Assembly: GCF_016805985.1 (NCBI RefSeq)
Contig: NZ_CP017661.1
Span: forward strand, 1,426,001 to 1,490,000
DNA from: Microbacterium sp. JZ31
GTDB lineage: Bacteria; Actinomycetota; Actinomycetes; Actinomycetales; Microbacteriaceae
Length of the DNA: 64,000 bases
Direction of reading: 5' to 3'
The notes under the pieces are model-generated. The model was given only the letters and a program-made list of their open reading frames with translations, searched no databases and was not told where the DNA came from. The translations under genes were made by a program, and so were the position numbers. Below are positions 56,548-64,000 of this stretch, piece by piece; position 1 is the stretch's first letter; each line of letters starts with the position of its first letter.

Positions 56548-57797
56548 GCGCTGACACCACCAGCCTGCGCGACCAGCACGGACCCTTCTTCGGCGACTTC
56601 GGCGGGCGCTATATGCCCGAGTCGCTGGTCGCCGCGATCGACGAGCTGGCGCGCGCGCACGCGGACGCGATCGCAGATCCCGCGTTCCGCGACGAGCTCG
56701 CGGGTCTGCTGGCGGACTACGCCGGCCGCCCGTCCGCGCTCACCGAGGTGCCGCGCTTCGCCGAGCACGCCGGCGGGGCCCGCGTCTTCCTCAAGCGCGA
56801 GGACCTGAACCACACCGGATCGCACAAGATCAACAACGTGCTGGGTCAGGCGCTGCTCACCAAGCGCCTCGGCAAGACCCGCGTGATCGCCGAGACGGGC
56901 GCGGGGCAGCACGGCGTCGCGACCGCGACGGCCGCGGCGCTGTTCGGCATGGAGTGCACGATCTACATGGGCGAGGTCGACACCGAGCGTCAGGCGCTCA
57001 ACGTCGCCCGCATGCGCCTGCTCGGCGCCGAGGTCGTCCCCGTGACGACCGGATCGCGCACGCTCAAGGACGCGATCAACGAGGCGTATCGCGACTGGGT
57101 CGCGAGCGTCGAGACGACGAACTACATCTTCGGCACGGCGGCGGGGCCGCACCCGTTCCCCGCCATGGTGCGCGACTTCCAGAAGATCATCGGCGAGGAG
57201 GCGCGCGCCCAGCTCATCGAGCGCGCGGGCCGACTGCCCGACGCGGTCTTCGCGTGCGTGGGCGGCGGCTCCAACGCGATCGGCATGTTCGACGCGTTCC
57301 TCGATGACGAGGACGTCGAGCTGTACGGCGTCGAGGCGGCGGGCGACGGCGTCGACACGCCGCGGCACGCCGCGTCGATCGAGCGCGGGCGCCCCGGAGT
57401 GCTGCACGGATCGCGCACGTACGTGCTGCAGGACGAGGACGGTCAGACGGTCGAGTCGCACTCGATATCGGCGGGACTGGACTACCCGGGCGTCGGACCC
57501 GAGCACGCGTGGCTTGCGGACATCGGACGCGCGCAGTACATCCCCGCGACGGACGACGAGGCGATGCAGGCGCTCCGTCTGCTGAGCCGCACGGAGGGCA
57601 TCATCCCCGCGATCGAGTCGGCGCACGCGCTCGCGGGCGCTCTCCGGATCGGGCGCGAGCTCGGTCCGGACGCCGTGATCGCGATCTGCCTGTCGGGTCG
57701 CGGCGACAAGGACATGGACACCGCGGCGCGCTACTTCGAGCTGTACGACGATGCGGAGCAGGCCGAGTCGCACGGGACGCAGGGGGCGCAGGCATGA
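56544..57797 (+). CDS. trpB: Tryptophan synthase beta chain
   Basis: 417 residues. PLP-dependent joining of indole and serine. The PLP lysine is in [35 protein letters not shown] and GGGSNAIG are intact. The N-terminal [16 protein letters not shown] marks the TrpB1 subtype that pairs with TrpA. A 14-codon open frame bridges its stop to the trpA start. Confidence 0.98.
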   Translation: MSADTTSLRDQHGPFFGDFGGRYMPESLVAAIDELARAHADAIADPAFRDELAGLLADYAGRPSALTEVPRFAEHAGGARVFLKREDLNHTGSHKINNVLGQALLTKRLGKTRVIAETGAGQHGVATATAAALFGMECTIYMGEVDTERQALNVARMRLLGAEVVPVTTGSRTLKDAINEAYRDWVASVETTNYIFGTAAGPHPFPAMVRDFQKIIGEEARAQLIERAGRLPDAVFACVGGGSNAIGMFDAFLDDEDVELYGVEAAGDGVDTPRHAASIERGRPGVLHGSRTYVLQDEDGQTVESHSISAGLDYPGVGPEHAWLADIGRAQYIPATDDEAMQALRLLSRTEGIIPAIESAHALAGALRIGRELGPDAVIAICLSGRGDKDMDTAARYFELYDDAEQAESHGTQGAQA

Positions 57798-57838
57798 TGC
57801 GTCGCGGTGCGACCAGATTGAGCGAGGGAACGAAGTGA
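57794..57838 (+). CDS. Possible 14-codon bridging ORF between trpB and trpA
   Basis: ATG at 57794 overlaps the trpB TGA (ATGA) and the frame ends at a TGA that overlaps the trpA GTG (GTGA). The predicted peptide is [14 protein letters not shown]. Reinitiating ribosomes could cross from trpB to trpA through it. It may also be a chance frame; trpA has its own GAGGGA site. Confidence 0.25.
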   Translation: MMRRGATRLSEGTK

Positions 57839-58635
57839 CCGAGTCGAAATCCGCCGTCGAGGACGCGATCGCGAAGGCGCACGCCGAGGGACGCGGCGCG
57901 TTCGTCGGCTACCTGCCGGTCGGCTTCCCCGATCTGCAGACGAGCATCGACGCCGCGGTCGCCCTGGCAGAGAACGGCGTCGACATCATCGAGCTGGGCC
58001 CGCCGTACAGCGACCCGGTGATGGACGGCCCGCTGATCCAGGAGGCGACGCAAGCCGCTCTCGCCGCCGGCTACCGCACGCGCGACCTGTTCACCGCGCT
58101 CCGCGAGATCACGGCGCGCACGGACGTGCCCGTGCTGGTGATGACCTACTGGAACCCCGTGGTCCAGTACGGCGTCGAGCGGTACGCCGATGAGCTCAAG
58201 GCGGCCGGGGGAGCGGGCCTCATCACGCCCGACATCACCCCGGAGTCGGCTCCCGAGTGGATCGCCGCCAGCGAGCGGGCGGGGCTCGACCGCGTGTTCC
58301 TCGCCGCCCCGACCTCGAGCGACGAGCGCCTCGAGCTCGTCATCCGCAACACGACCGGCTTCGTGTACACGGTCTCGACCATGGGCATCACGGGCGAGCG
58401 CGCGCGGCTCGACGCCGCTGCGCGCACGCTCGTCGAGCGGCTGCGGGCGCACGGCGCCGGCCGTGCGTGCGTCGGCATCGGGATCAGCACCGCGCAGCAG
58501 ATCGCGGATGTCCTGCAGTACGCCGACGGCGCGATCGTCGGCACCGCCCTCGTCCGCGCGCTGCGCGACGGCGGCGTCGAGGGTCTGGCTTCCGTCACGC
58601 GCGAGCTCGCGTCGGGCACCGCGCTCGCGCGCTGA
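57835..58635 (+). CDS. trpA: Tryptophan synthase alpha chain
   Basis: 266 residues. It releases indole from indole-3-glycerol phosphate and passes it to TrpB. Catalytic Glu53 and Asp64 lie in DIIELGPPYSDPVMDG; the family normally has GVPFSDP, so Pro-Pro-Tyr is a small variant. Phosphate-binding segments GIGIST and VGTALVR are present. GTG 57835 follows GAGGGA by 5 nt. A long hairpin follows the stop. Confidence 0.96.
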   Translation: MTESKSAVEDAIAKAHAEGRGAFVGYLPVGFPDLQTSIDAAVALAENGVDIIELGPPYSDPVMDGPLIQEATQAALAAGYRTRDLFTALREITARTDVPVLVMTYWNPVVQYGVERYADELKAAGGAGLITPDITPESAPEWIAASERAGLDRVFLAAPTSSDERLELVIRNTTGFVYTVSTMGITGERARLDAAARTLVERLRAHGAGRACVGIGISTAQQIADVLQYADGAIVGTALVRALRDGGVEGLASVTRELASGTALAR

Positions 58636-58638
58636 GTC

Positions 58639-58672
58639 GTGTCGTGCGAGACGCTCGCGTCTCGCACGACAC
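58639..58672 (+). terminator. Long hairpin after trpA, probable terminator
   Basis: A 15-bp perfect stem (58639-58653 with 58658-58672) with a 4-nt CTCG loop, starting 4 nt after the trpA stop. It lacks a T-tract and ends only 8 nt before the serpin start, so it would also reduce expression of that gene by readthrough. Confidence 0.75.
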
Positions 58673-58680
58673 TGAGGGGT

Positions 58681-59967
58681 ATGGCACCCCTTCGCGTGAT
58701 CGGCGGCCTTGCCGCCCTGACTCTCGCCGCGTCGCTGGCCGCATGCGGCTCCGCCACGCCCTCCGGTGACGTCCTCCGCGCCGCCGGCGTCGAGGCGCGC
58801 ACGGTCGCCGTCACGGACGCGGCACGTCTTCCCGACGTGGTCGAGGCGACGAGGAGGTTGGGTCTTGCGACCCTCGCGCTGGCGGATCGCGGCGACAACG
58901 TCGTCCTCTCGCCCGCCAGCCTCGCCGGTGCCTTCGCCATGCTCGCCGAGGGCGCTGCAGGCGAGAGTCTCGCCGAGCTGGATGCGGTGCTCGGCGCGAC
59001 CGGCGCGGATCGGGGCGATGCATGGGCGGCGATCCGCGGATCGCTCGCCGGGCTGGACGGAGACCCGGCAGCCGCTGCCGGAGACGAGCTGCCTGAGCGT
59101 CCGATCGTGCATCTCGCGACGCGGGTCGTGCTCGATGAGGGGTTCGATCCGCGCCCGGAGTTCCTCGAGCGCCTCGCAGAGACGTTCGACGCCGGCATCA
59201 CGCGCGCCGAGCTCTCCGACAGTACGGCGACGGCGATGCTCAGCGAGTGGATCCGACGTCACACGGGCGGGCTCATCCGAGAGACGGCGATCGAGCCGAA
59301 CGCCGACCTGCGCGTCGTCCTGCAGGATGTCGTGCTGCTCGCCGCGCGCTGGCAGGCGCCGTTCGATCCCGCCGACACACAGGACCTGCCGTTCACCCTG
59401 CCCGACGGCTCGCCGGCGGACACGGAGACGATGACTGCCGGCGGCTTCTTCGCGTACGCCGAGGCGGGGGAGTGGGCTGCCGTGCGGCTCCCCTACACCG
59501 AGGCGCTCCACGCCGACGTCGTCCTGCCGCCCCAGGGAGCGGATCCGGCGGATGCGACGCCCGAGCTGCTGGAAGACATCAGCAGCGCACTGGACGACGC
59601 GGATCCCGTGCAGGTCGAGCTCGCCCTGCCGACCGTCGACACCGGGACGACGAAGACACCGCTGATCGACAAGCTCGCACCCCTCGGCCTCGGCACGCTC
59701 GCCGATCCGGGCAGCGCCGACCTCTCCGGGATCGCGGGATCACCCGGCGACCTCGTCCTCGCTCAGGCGGTCCAGCAGGCGGTGCTCAGGATCGACGAGG
59801 AAGGCACCGTCGCCGCCGCGGTGACCGAACTCGGCGTCGCGGAGACCTCCGCAACGCTCCCGCCCGCGCGGGAGATCCGCTTCGACCGCCCGTTCCTGTT
59901 CACGGTCTCGCACGACGAGACGGGGTGGCCGCTGTTCCTCGCGGCGATCCGCGATCCCCGTCATTGA
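58681..59967 (+). CDS. Serpin-family lipoprotein (predicted secreted serine protease inhibitor)
   Basis: 428 residues. A lipoprotein signal peptide with lipobox LAAC puts the lipid anchor on Cys22. The mature part has serpin landmarks: DNVVLSPASLAGAFAMLAEGA (shutter and helix B), a central breach/sheet A region, and the reactive-centre hinge EEGTVAAAV (Glu373 to Val381) with the small residues needed for loop insertion. Then comes a variable loop with P1 near Thr389, and the C-terminal FDRPFLFTVSH strand. It should be inhibitory. Bacterial serpins are sporadic. ATG 58681 is chosen because it places the signal peptide at the N-terminus; an upstream in-frame ATG at 58639 lies in the hairpin. 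Confidence 0.88.
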   Translation: MAPLRVIGGLAALTLAASLAACGSATPSGDVLRAAGVEARTVAVTDAARLPDVVEATRRLGLATLALADRGDNVVLSPASLAGAFAMLAEGAAGESLAELDAVLGATGADRGDAWAAIRGSLAGLDGDPAAAAGDELPERPIVHLATRVVLDEGFDPRPEFLERLAETFDAGITRAELSDSTATAMLSEWIRRHTGGLIRETAIEPNADLRVVLQDVVLLAARWQAPFDPADTQDLPFTLPDGSPADTETMTAGGFFAYAEAGEWAAVRLPYTEALHADVVLPPQGADPADATPELLEDISSALDDADPVQVELALPTVDTGTTKTPLIDKLAPLGLGTLADPGSADLSGIAGSPGDLVLAQAVQQAVLRIDEEGTVAAAVTELGVAETSATLPPAREIRFDRPFLFTVSHDETGWPLFLAAIRDPRH

Positions 59968-59996
59968 ACGCGTCGGGCAACGCCCGCGCGGCGAAC

Positions 59997-60002
59997 TAGA
60001 AT
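59997..60002 (+). promoter_or_regulatory. -10 of leaderless lgt
   Basis: TAGAAT ends 7 nt before the lgt ATG. Confidence 0.6.
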
Positions 60003-60009
60003 CGGCGTC

Positions 60010-60987
60010 ATGCTGTCTTCCGCGCTCGCGTCCGTCGTGACGAGCATTCCCAGCCCGCCGATCAGCTATGTCGACCTCGGGCCGCTGCGCATCCACTTCT
60101 ACGCGCTGTGCATCATCGCCGGCATCGTCGTCGCGACGCTGATGACGAACCATCGCCTCACGAAGCGCGGCGCGGAGCCGTGGGTCGTGATCGACATCGC
60201 GCTGCTCGCGGTGCCGCTCGCGATCATCGGCGCCCGCATCTTCCACGTGCTGACCCACCCGGGCTTCTACTTCGGCGAGGGCGCGGACATCTGGGCGGTG
60301 TTCCGGATCTGGGAGGGCGGCATCGCGATCTTCGGTGCGCTGATCGGCGGCGCGGTCGGCGCGTGGCTCGGCTGTCGCTGGACGGGCATCCGCTTCTGGA
60401 CGTTCGCCGACGCGCTGGCCCCCGGGCTCCTGCTCGCGCAGGCCATCGGGCGCTTCGGCAACTGGTTCAACCAGGAGCTGTTCGGCTGGCCCACGGATCT
60501 GCCGTGGGGCCTCGAGATCGACTCCGACAACGCTGCGATCCCCGCAGGCCTGCCGGAGGGCACGCTGTTCCACCCCACGTTCCTGTACGAGGTCGTCTGG
60601 AACGTGCTCGGCGTGATCCTGCTGCTGTGGCTCGGCCGCCGCCTGCGCCTGCAGTGGGGGCGCCTGTTCGCGCTCTACCTCATCTGGTACAGCGCCGGCC
60701 GCGTGGTGTGGGAGTCCATCCGGATCGACCCGAGCGAGATCTACCTCGGCCTGCGCACCAACGTGTGGGCGTCGATCCTGGGCATCGTCGTCGGCATCAC
60801 GATCCTGATCGTGCAGCGCCGTCACCTCGGCGTCGAGCCGTCGCCGTACGTGCCCGGTCGCAAGAGAAGCGGCGACGACGCGCTACACTCGGATGACCCC
60901 ACCGACTTCGTCGACGTCAGCGAACCGCCTGCGTCGGAGGTCGATCACCACAAGGCCGCCGCCACAAGCACCGCCGCCGCGAAATAG
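60010..60987 (+). CDS. lgt: Prolipoprotein diacylglyceryl transferase
   Basis: 325 residues with seven membrane helices. Lgt attaches diacylglycerol to the lipobox cysteine of prolipoproteins. The Lgt signature GRFGNWFNQELFG and the conserved His in RIFHVLTHPGFYFG are present, plus WEGGIAIFGALIGGAVGAW. A cytoplasmic Ala/Asp-rich tail of about 40 residues is added, common in actinobacteria. It lies next to trpA and gltB as in relatives, with the serpin lipoprotein inserted before it. Confidence 0.96.
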   Translation: MLSSALASVVTSIPSPPISYVDLGPLRIHFYALCIIAGIVVATLMTNHRLTKRGAEPWVVIDIALLAVPLAIIGARIFHVLTHPGFYFGEGADIWAVFRIWEGGIAIFGALIGGAVGAWLGCRWTGIRFWTFADALAPGLLLAQAIGRFGNWFNQELFGWPTDLPWGLEIDSDNAAIPAGLPEGTLFHPTFLYEVVWNVLGVILLLWLGRRLRLQWGRLFALYLIWYSAGRVVWESIRIDPSEIYLGLRTNVWASILGIVVGITILIVQRRHLGVEPSPYVPGRKRSGDDALHSDDPTDFVDVSEPPASEVDHHKAAATSTAAAK

Positions 60988-60990
60988 CAC

Positions 60991-61017
60991 CTGCGTCCCG
61001 CGCGACGCGGGACGCAG
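60991..61017 (+). terminator. Terminator after lgt
   Basis: A 12-bp perfect stem (60991-61002 with 61006-61017) with a 3-nt loop, 3 nt after the lgt stop and followed by CTTCG. Confidence 0.85.
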
Positions 61018-61104
61018 CTTCGCAGGCGCTTGCGGCGACGCTCCTCTGCAGCAGTACAGGGCCGATGTCGTCCCGGCTGAGCACCAACCTCAAGGACGGT
61101 AGGC

Positions 61105-64000
61105 ATGGCATCTCGCCCCCGTTACGGCACGACCTCCCCGCTTCAGGGCTTCCCCGAGAAGCAGGGGATGTACAACCCCGCGTTCGAGAAGGACGCGTGC
61201 GGCCTCGCCATGGTCGCGACGCTGCGCGGCGAGCCGGGCCACGACATCGTGGACCTGGCGCTCACCGCGCTGCGCAATCTGGAGCACCGTGGCGCGATCG
61301 GGTCCGACGCCGGCACGGGTGACGGCGCCGGCATCCTCACGCAGATGCCCGACGCGTTCCTGCGTGCGGTCGCGGGCTTCGACCTGCCGCCCGTGGGGGA
61401 GTACGCCGCGGGCATGATCTTCCTGCCGCGTGAGGACGAGGCGCGCGCGGCCATGAAGGCCTCCATCGAGAGCATCGCCGAGAGTGAGGGCATCACGGTG
61501 CTCGGCTGGCGCGACGTGCCGACGGAGGACGAGCACCTCGGCAAGCTCGCGTACGACGCGCGCCCGGTGTTCGAGCAGCTGTTCGTGTCGGTTCCCGCGA
61601 CGGACGGCGTGGACGCGCTGTCCGGCATCGCGCTCGACCGCCGCGTGTACCGCCTGCGCAAGCGCAGCCAGCACGAGCTCGACGCGTACTTCGTGTCCCT
61701 GTCCAGCCGCACGCTCGGCTACAAGGGCATGGTCACGACCCTGCAGCTCGAGCCGTTCTACCCCGACCTGCAGGACGAGCGCTTCGTCACGGAGCTCGCT
61801 GTCGTGCACAGCCGCTACTCGACGAACACGTTCCCGTCCTGGCCGCTCGCCCAGCCCCTGCGCATGCTCGCGCACAACGGCGAGATCAACACGGTCGGCG
61901 GCAACCGGAACTGGATGCGCGCGCGCCAGTCGCAGCTGGCGTCCGACCTGCTGGGCGACATCCGCCCGCTGCTGCCGATCTGCGCCGACGGCCAGAGCGA
62001 CTCCGCGTCGTTCGACGAGGTGCTGGAGCTGCTGACCCTGACGGGCCGCAGCCTGCCGCACGCCATGCTGATGATGGTGCCCGAGGCGCACGAGAAGCAG
62101 GCGGACATGGATCCGGACGTGCGCGCCTTCTACGAGTACCACTCGCTGCAGATGGAGCCGTGGGACGGTCCTGCATCGCTGATCTTCACGGACGGCACCG
62201 TCGTGGGCGGCATGCTCGACCGCAACGGCCTCCGCCCCGGGCGCTGGACGGTCACGACCGACGGCCTCGTGGTGATCGGCAGCGAGACGGGCGTGCTCGA
62301 CTTCGAGCCCGAGCGCATCGAGCGCCGGGGCCGCCTGCTGCCGGGCCGCATGTTCGTCGTCGACACGGCGCAGGGCCGCATCATCAGCGACGACGAGGTC
62401 AAGCGCGAGCTCGCCGCCATGCACCCGTGGCAGGAGTGGCTCGACAAGGGCACCGTGCGCCTCGCCGACCTTCCCGAGCGCGAGCACATCGTGCACCCGA
62501 TCGCCTCCATCAACCGCCGTCTGCGCACCTTCGGCTACACGGAGGAGGAGGTGCGGGTCCTGCTCGCCCCGATGGGGCGCACGGGCGCCGAGCCGCTCGG
62601 CGCGATGGGCTCCGACACCCCGATCGCGGTGCTGAGCGAGCGCCCGCGCCTGCTGTTCGACTACTTCACGCAGCAGTTCGCGCAGGTCACGAACCCGCCC
62701 CTCGACTCGATCCGCGAGGAGGTCGTCACCAGCCTCAAGCTCGGCCTCGGCCCCGAGGCGAATCTGCTCGACTGGGGCCCGGAGCACGCGCGCGCTGTCG
62801 GTCTCGACTTCCCGGTGATCGACAACGACGAGCTCGCGAAGATCCAGCACATCCACGCGGCGCTGCCCGGCCGCTCCTCGATCACGGTGCGCGGTCTGTA
62901 CCGCGTGGCCGCCGGTCGCAAGGGGCTCGAGAAGCGCCTGGCGCAGATGTGCCGTGAGGTCGACAATGCGATCGAGGACGGCGTCGAGTTCATCGTGCTC
63001 AGCGACCGCGACTCGAACCAGGACCTCGCCCCGATCCCGTCGCTGCTGATGCTGTCGGCGATCCACCACCACCTCATCCGCAACGAGACGCGCATGAAGG
63101 TCGGCCTGGTGGTCGAGGCGGGCGACGTCCGCGAGGTGCACCACGTCGCGACGCTCATCGGCTACGGCGCGTCCGCCGTGAACCCGTACCTCGCGATGGA
63201 GACGGTCGAGAACCTCGTCCGCTCGGGCTCCATCCAGGGCGTGACGCCCGAGAAGGCCGTGCGGAACCTGATCTACGCGCTCGGCAAGGGCGTGCTGAAG
63301 ATCATGTCGAAGATGGGCATCTCGACCGTGTCGTCCTACGCCGGCGCACAGGTGTTCGAGGCCGTCGGCCTGTCGCAGGAGCTCATCGACGCGTACTTCA
63401 CGGGCACCGAGAGCAAGCTCGGCGGTGTGGGCCTCGACGTGATCGCGGCGGAGAACGCCGCGCGTCACGCGTTCGCCTACCCGGAGGACCGTGCGCCTCG
63501 CGCGCACGAGCGCCTCTGGACCGGCGGCGAGTACCAGTGGCGCCGCGACGGGTCCCCGCACCTGTTCAACCCGGAGACGATCTTCCGGCTGCAGCACTCG
63601 ACGCGCACCCGCCGCTACGACATCTTCCGCGAGTACACCAAGCTCGTGGACGACCAGGCGGCCGAGCTCAAGACGCTCCGCGGCCTGTTCCAGCTGCGCA
63701 CCGACGCGCGCCCGGCCGTGCCGATCGAGGAGGTCGAGCCCGTCTCGTCCATCGTCAAGCGGTTCTCGACCGGCGCGATGAGCTACGGCTCGATCTCGCG
63801 CGAGGCGCACGAGACGCTCGCGATCGCGATGAACCGGCTCGGCGCCAAGTCGAACACGGGAGAGGGCGGCGAGGACGTCGACCGCCTGCTCGACCCCGAG
63901 CGCCGCAGCGCGATCAAGCAGGTCGCATCGGGGCGCTTCGGCGTGACGAGTCTGTACCTGACGGAGGCGGACGACATCCAGATCAAGCTCGCGCAGGGCG
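61105..64000 (+). CDS. gltB: Glutamate synthase large subunit, 5' part
   Basis: 965 codons are visible and the frame is open at the right edge; the family is about 1500 residues. GltB makes glutamate from glutamine and 2-oxoglutarate. The class II glutaminase domain begins at Cys32 in [11 protein letters not shown], so a 31-residue propeptide is removed. Motifs seen: [44 protein letters not shown] and DRNGLRPGR. The central domain and the start of the FMN-binding domain ([24 protein letters not shown]) follow. AAGGA at 61093 serves the ATG at 61105. Confidence 0.97.
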   Translation, partial: MASRPRYGTTSPLQGFPEKQGMYNPAFEKDACGLAMVATLRGEPGHDIVDLALTALRNLEHRGAIGSDAGTGDGAGILTQMPDAFLRAVAGFDLPPVGEYAAGMIFLPREDEARAAMKASIESIAESEGITVLGWRDVPTEDEHLGKLAYDARPVFEQLFVSVPATDGVDALSGIALDRRVYRLRKRSQHELDAYFVSLSSRTLGYKGMVTTLQLEPFYPDLQDERFVTELAVVHSRYSTNTFPSWPLAQPLRMLAHNGEINTVGGNRNWMRARQSQLASDLLGDIRPLLPICADGQSDSASFDEVLELLTLTGRSLPHAMLMMVPEAHEKQADMDPDVRAFYEYHSLQMEPWDGPASLIFTDGTVVGGMLDRNGLRPGRWTVTTDGLVVIGSETGVLDFEPERIERRGRLLPGRMFVVDTAQGRIISDDEVKRELAAMHPWQEWLDKGTVRLADLPEREHIVHPIASINRRLRTFGYTEEEVRVLLAPMGRTGAEPLGAMGSDTPIAVLSERPRLLFDYFTQQFAQVTNPPLDSIREEVVTSLKLGLGPEANLLDWGPEHARAVGLDFPVIDNDELAKIQHIHAALPGRSSITVRGLYRVAAGRKGLEKRLAQMCREVDNAIEDGVEFIVLSDRDSNQDLAPIPSLLMLSAIHHHLIRNETRMKVGLVVEAGDVREVHHVATLIGYGASAVNPYLAMETVENLVRSGSIQGVTPEKAVRNLIYALGKGVLKIMSKMGISTVSSYAGAQVFEAVGLSQELIDAYFTGTESKLGGVGLDVIAAENAARHAFAYPEDRAPRAHERLWTGGEYQWRRDGSPHLFNPETIFRLQHSTRTRRYDIFREYTKLVDDQAAELKTLRGLFQLRTDARPAVPIEEVEPVSSIVKRFSTGAMSYGSISREAHETLAIAMNRLGAKSNTGEGGEDVDRLLDPERRSAIKQVASGRFGVTSLYLTEADDIQIKLAQG

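Noticed and set aside
58639..58680. An N-terminal extension of the serpin to the in-frame ATG at 58639.
   Set aside because: It would bury the lipoprotein signal peptide 14 residues in and lies within the hairpin stem.

Overview
The window is 64 kb of very GC-rich, gene-dense chromosome from a high-GC Gram-positive bacterium. Gene content and order fit the Microbacteriaceae (Microbacterium-like). The diagnostic strings are pdxST-yebC-ruvCAB-yajC-secDF-rel, rpsD-alaS-ruvX-mltG-aroECKB, efp-nusB-pyrR-pyrBC-carAB-pyrF-mihF/gmk-rpoZ-metK-priA-fmt-rsmB-rpe, and hisEGFI-trp-lgt-gltB. No rRNA, tRNA, CRISPR array, insertion sequence or prophage gene was seen. No gene-free stretch exceeds about 175 bp.

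Layout. 1-4254: end of a HIT-family hydrolase gene, then a vitamin B6 island: a MocR/PdxR-type regulator divergent from pdxS-pdxT, with pyridoxal kinase pdxY convergent across a shared terminator. 4326-8328: yebC, a phosphotransferase-fold orphan and the Holliday-junction genes ruvCAB. 8324-13966: the Sec accessory genes yajC-secD-secF and the (p)ppGpp enzyme rel. 13945-16604: three minus-strand genes: an AbiEi-like solo antitoxin-type protein, a DUF349 protein and a small membrane protein that looks like a prolyl isomerase without its catalytic domain. 16758-21228: rarA and a MacAB-like ABC exporter. 21252-30778: rpsD, a small membrane protein, alaS, ruvX, mltG and aroE-aroC-aroK-aroB.

30830-34999 is an accessory shikimate/quinate catabolism block (MHS transporter, second shikimate dehydrogenase, two-domain 3-dehydroshikimate dehydratase). 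It sits where related genomes usually carry aroQ, between aroB and efp. 35084-46012 is translation and transcription (efp, nusB) followed by the whole pyrimidine operon behind a PyrR-binding leader, then an mIHF-guanylate kinase fusion and rpoZ. 46097-52497: metK, a helicase-dead type priA, fmt, rsmB, rpe. 52550-58635: hisE, hisG, hisF, hisI run straight into the tryptophan genes, but trpE, normally found here, is absent. 58681-64000: a serpin lipoprotein, lgt (the enzyme that would lipidate it) and the 5' part of gltB.

Most neighbouring genes overlap by 1-17 nt (ATGA, GTGA or TAATG junctions), which implies translational coupling. Intergenic regions are short. A repeated architecture is a TANNNT -10 hexamer ending 6-7 nt before the start codon, the signature of leaderless mRNAs. 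It is seen clearly at eight genes here. The most unusual items are the mIHF-Gmk fusion, the serpin lipoprotein, the swap of aroQ for a catabolic shikimate block, the missing trpE, and the prolyl isomerase remnant.
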